From: Chryseobacterium gleum
Lineage (GTDB): Bacteria; Bacteroidota; Bacteroidia; Flavobacteriales; BACL11
Length of the DNA: 64,000 nt
Reading direction: 5' to 3'
Assembly (NCBI GenBank): GCA_945865535.1
Contig: CAMBDW010000004.1
Coordinates: 1 to 64,000, forward strand
Positions 61,310 through 64,000 of the stretch are shown piece by piece (the first letter of the stretch is position 1; every line of letters begins with the position of its first letter). The notes under the pieces were generated by a model. That model did not search any database. It saw only the letters and a program-made list of their open reading frames with translations, and had not been told where the DNA came from. The position numbers and the translations under genes are program-made.

Positions 61310-62620
61310 TTATTTTTTAGTTGCTAATAATTCAGCTTTCATTATTCCATCTGAGTCAATCTCCAGAAGTTTTATTTGTTGTTTACTTCTGCATATTTTC
61401 TCATTAAAAGGTACTTTCACTTTTATGTAGTTATCTGTAAATCCATAAAGCATTTCCTCATGGTTCTCTTGTTCAAGAAGTGCTGTATGCTCAGTATTTA
61501 AGTATTTTTGATAAAAAGATCGTTGCAATTTTTCGGATAAAATTCGTAGTTGTTTGTTTCTTTCAGCTTTAGTTTTTTCAGCTACTTTATTTTCCAATTC
61601 AATAGCAAGAGTATTTTCTCTTTCAGAGTATGAAAACACATGCAAATAGGATATAGGCAACTCTTTAATAAAATGGATTGTTTTATCAAATTCTTCATCT
61701 GTTTCGCCTGGGAAACCAACAATTACATCAGCCCCAATACAAACGTCTTTAACTTCTGCCGCAATTTTCTCCAGTTTATTACTATATAATTTAGTTTGAT
61801 AGCGTCTTTTCATTTTACCTAAGATTATATCAGATCCTGATTGTAATGGAATATGAAAATGAGGCATAAACTTATCAGATTTTTTTACCAAGTCTATTAC
61901 TTCATCTGTAATTAGATTTGGCTCAATAGATGATATTCTGTACCTGTTAATTCCTCTAACTGTTTCAAGTTCTTTCATTAAAGAACCGAATCCTTTGCTA
62001 TTGTTTTTATCTTTAAACTCTCCAATATTTACTCCTGTAATAACAATTTCTTGAATCCCCTTAGATGCAATATCTTCAGCGCTTTTAATAATGTTTTCGA
62101 TACTATCACATCTACTTTTTCCTCTTGCAAGAGGAATGGTACAATAGGTGCAAGGATAATCGCAACCATCTTGTATTTTAAGAAATGAACGGGTTCTATC
62201 GTTTAAAGAGTAAGAAGTGAAGTAATCCAAATTATCAATTTCACATCCGTGAATTTCTGCTTTTTTAGGTTTATTTAAATCAGTTAGTAGTTTGGGTAAA
62301 TTGAACTTTTCATTTGCTCCCAATACCATATCTACACCCTCAATTGCAGTTATCTCTTTGGGTTTTAATTGAGCAAAGCAACCCGTTACAACAACAAAAG
62401 AATTAGGAGAGTTTTTTTTAGCTTTTCTGATAATTCTTCTGCACTCACGGTTGGCATTTTCAGTAACTGAGCAAGTGTTTATTACATATAAATCAGCAGG
62501 GCTATCAAAATCAGTTTTACTAAAACCAATATCTGTAAGTTGCCTACCAATAGTAGAGGTTTCAGAAAAATTGAGTTTGCAACCCAAAGTATAAAATGCT
62601 GCTTTTTTATCTTTAAACAT
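61310..62620 (-). CDS. mtaB: tRNA (N6-threonylcarbamoyladenosine-2-methylthio) methylthiotransferase
   Basis: Radical-SAM enzyme that thiomethylates t6A at position 37 of tRNAs reading ANN codons. The UPF0004 domain has AFYTLGCKLNFSETSTIG (Cys14), VINTCSVTENA (Cys50) and VTGCFAQLKP (Cys81). The radical-SAM cluster motif is GCDYPCTYC (Cys153, 157, 160) with TIPLARGKSR after it. The C-terminal TRAM domain starts near residue 375. GCKLNFSE and the short N-terminus fit MtaB rather than MiaB or RimO. A TAnnTTTG box ends 4 bases before the ATG. Confidence 0.93.
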   Translation of the reverse strand: MFKDKKAAFYTLGCKLNFSETSTIGRQLTDIGFSKTDFDSPADLYVINTCSVTENANRECRRIIRKAKKNSPNSFVVVTGCFAQLKPKEITAIEGVDMVLGANEKFNLPKLLTDLNKPKKAEIHGCEIDNLDYFTSYSLNDRTRSFLKIQDGCDYPCTYCTIPLARGKSRCDSIENIIKSAEDIASKGIQEIVITGVNIGEFKDKNNSKGFGSLMKELETVRGINRYRISSIEPNLITDEVIDLVKKSDKFMPHFHIPLQSGSDIILGKMKRRYQTKLYSNKLEKIAAEVKDVCIGADVIVGFPGETDEEFDKTIHFIKELPISYLHVFSYSERENTLAIELENKVAEKTKAERNKQLRILSEKLQRSFYQKYLNTEHTALLEQENHEEMLYGFTDNYIKVKVPFNEKICRSKQQIKLLEIDSDGIMKAELLATKK

Positions 62621-62624
62621 CTGG

Positions 62625-62632
62625 CAAAAATA
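62625..62632 (-). promoter_or_regulatory. -7 box four bases before the mtaB start
   Basis: On the - strand this reads TATTTTTG, then CCAG, then ATG at 62620. The likely start of transcription is within a base or two of the start codon. Confidence 0.45.
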
Positions 62633-62731
62633 GAGAAATGAAAAAGGATTCGTGTTTTTGTAACCAATTTTATTTTAAACGCGTATTAACCAATAAGTTC
62701 TTCAAAAAAAATTTAAGTAAAACTCAAATTT

Positions 62732-63049
62732 ATGATAACATTATTACTCCTTAGTTTTTTATTAAAAAGAAAGATCAGCATAAAAGTTACTCAATCTTGT
62801 AAATACCTTTTCCTTGTCCTAATAGCCATGCTTGTTTCCTTTAGTGCAACCCCACAAGTAACGGCAGATTTCACGACAATTACTTCAGAAACAGGATGTG
62901 GCTCCTTAGTTGTAGAGTTTAAAGATTTATCTACAATAAGCCCAACATCATGGTTATGGGACTTTGGAAATGGTAATACTTCCACTTTAAAAAATCCAAT
63001 AACAGTATATAACACACCAGGATTTTATGATGTTGTGTTAAAAGTTTGA
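62732..63049 (+). pseudogene. Truncated PKD-domain exported protein
   Basis: A 105-codon frame encodes a hydrophobic export signal (about residues 25-43, ending SFSATPQ) and one full PKD domain (about 47-105) with SPTSWLWDFGNGNTSTLKNP and GFYDVVLKV. It stops with TGA exactly where the linker to the next domain would begin. Such signal-plus-PKD starts normally belong to long T9SS cargo proteins with many domains, and nothing resembling a continuation follows in the next 100 bases. It looks like the head of a lost large gene, although a short secreted PKD protein is possible. Confidence 0.6.
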
Positions 63050-63154
63050 GATTCATCAAGCTTATATAGGTTAAGAAACTTTGGGTTTATAATGGAGAAC
63101 TAAATTTTATGAGGTAATTTTAATTACTTAATTTAGCCAACTTAAAACTTATTT

Positions 63155-64000
63155 ATGAAGTGGAGAGTTGGCTTTTTTGTTTTAGCACTTTTTATCATTT
63201 CTTGTGGCAAGCAATACTCTAATGCTGACTTAGCTATATTTAGGTATAATGAGTCAGCTGGAATAGCAACTTTAGATCCTACTTTTGCAAAAGACCAAGC
63301 AACAATTTGGGCAACTAATCAGCTCTTTAATGGCTTGGTACAATTAGATAATAATTTAAATGTAATTCCTTCTATTGCAAAAGATTGGGATATTTCTTCT
63401 GATGCTTTAAATTACACTTTTAATTTAAGAACTGATGTTGTTTTTCATAATCATGAATTGTTTAAAAACGGTAAGGGAAGAAAGGTTTTAGCTTCCGATT
63501 TTGAATATTCTTTTAACAGACTTTTAGATAAAAATTTAGCAGCTCCTGGGGCATGGGTTTTAGCTAGCGTTGAGTCTTTTTATGCTGTAAATGATAGTGT
63601 TTTTTCTATTACACTCAGTAGCCCTTTTCCAGCATTTTTATCACTATTAAGCATGCAGTATTGCTCAGTTGTTCCTAAGGAGATTGTGGAGGGAGGCAAC
63701 TTTAATCGTCATCCAATTGGTACGGGGCCTTTTCAATTTCAACTTTGGGAAGATGGGGTAAAATTAGTTTTTAGAAAAAATCCTAACTATTTTGAAAAGC
63801 AAGGGCAGGAGCAATTGCCATTTTTAGATGCAGTAGCCATTACTTTTATTAAAGACAAACAATCTGCATTCTTGCAGTTTATACAAGGGAAATTAGATTT
63901 TATCTCTGGAATTGATGCTAGCTATAATGATGAAATACTTACCAATACAGGAGAATTGCAAGAAAAGTATAAAGATAAAGTAAACTTACAATCTTTGGCT
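63155..64000 (+). CDS. Peptide-type ABC transporter substrate-binding lipoprotein (3' end outside window)
   Basis: The frame opens with ATG 63155 and runs to the right edge. The N-terminus is a lipoprotein signal (VGFFVLALFIISC, lipid Cys17). The SBP_bac_5 pattern follows: LDPTFAKDQATIWATNQLFN, DWDISSDALNYTFNLRTDVV, ASDFEYSFNRLLD, SVVPKEIVEGG and HPIGTGPFQFQLW. It is a different protein from the binding protein at 49798-51561. Its partners would be beyond the window. The visible 282 codons are about half the expected length. Confidence 0.88.
   Translation, partial: MKWRVGFFVLALFIISCGKQYSNADLAIFRYNESAGIATLDPTFAKDQATIWATNQLFNGLVQLDNNLNVIPSIAKDWDISSDALNYTFNLRTDVVFHNHELFKNGKGRKVLASDFEYSFNRLLDKNLAAPGAWVLASVESFYAVNDSVFSITLSSPFPAFLSLLSMQYCSVVPKEIVEGGNFNRHPIGTGPFQFQLWEDGVKLVFRKNPNYFEKQGQEQLPFLDAVAITFIKDKQSAFLQFIQGKLDFISGIDASYNDEILTNTGELQEKYKDKVNLQSLA

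Noticed and set aside
62482-62667. A 61-codon - strand frame over the mtaB start
   Set aside because: It is an out-of-frame shadow of the well-supported mtaB N-terminus.

Overview
The window is AT-rich bacterial DNA from a member of the Bacteroidota, most probably an uncultured or marine Flavobacteriales. The signs are cargo proteins ending in a type IX secretion (T9SS) tail, a Bacteroidota-style 7TM-HD (PgpH) protein, an E1 alpha/beta fused 2-oxoacid dehydrogenase, repeated TAnnTTTG promoter boxes, and very little Shine-Dalgarno signal. There are two tRNA genes and no rRNA, CRISPR array, transposase or phage gene. I could run no database search, so functions rest on motifs and gene order.

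Bases 1-17177 (+ strand) form one tightly packed surface-glycan cluster. Almost every stop overlaps the next start. It holds a CMP-nonulosonate synthetase fused to a KdsC-like phosphatase (cut by the left edge), a Wzx flippase, a Wzy/WaaL-type polymerase or ligase, seven glycosyltransferase-like proteins, and likely decorating enzymes (sulfotransferase, GNAT-like acyltransferase, polysaccharide deacetylase, NodU-type carbamoyltransferase). It ends with an orphan TrpG/PabA-like amidotransferase. Two small items sit inside it: the decayed 5' end of a tandem paralogue (2489-2635) and a 50-residue gene (15698-15850).

Bases 17174-31061 are mainly envelope and housekeeping genes: lptD facing an N-acetylmuramoyl-L-alanine amidase, mlaD, a membrane Fe-S oxidoreductase pair with a small HAD gene between the halves, kdsA, rarA, an NlpC/P60 hydrolase, a thiolase and a PgpH-like phosphodiesterase. 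A frameshifted small reading frame with an A11 tract lies just upstream of kdsA.

Bases 31058-46900 are a phenylacetate (paa) catabolic region. paaABCD, paaG, paaH, paaI, paaJ, paaY and paaZ, a crotonase-family gene and a fused E1 dehydrogenase are on the - strand; paaE is divergent. The paaA-paaE gap carries a TAnnTTTG box facing each way and paired GATATT/AATATC inverted repeats that look like an operator. Three exported-protein genes are embedded in the run: a haem c/copper-monooxygenase-like T9SS cargo, a leucine-rich-repeat T9SS cargo with a cysteine ladder, and a 36-residue lipoprotein.

Bases 46966-64000 hold an oligopeptide-type ABC importer without an ATPase, tRNA-Ser(GCT) and tRNA-Pro(TGG), hutU, a PLP enzyme, a glucosaminidase, a large membrane-anchored unknown protein, rnhB, lgt, mtaB, a truncated PKD-domain gene and the start of a second substrate-binding lipoprotein cut by the right edge. 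Several genes here have a TAnnTTTG box only 4-5 bases before the start codon, suggesting leaderless or nearly leaderless mRNAs.
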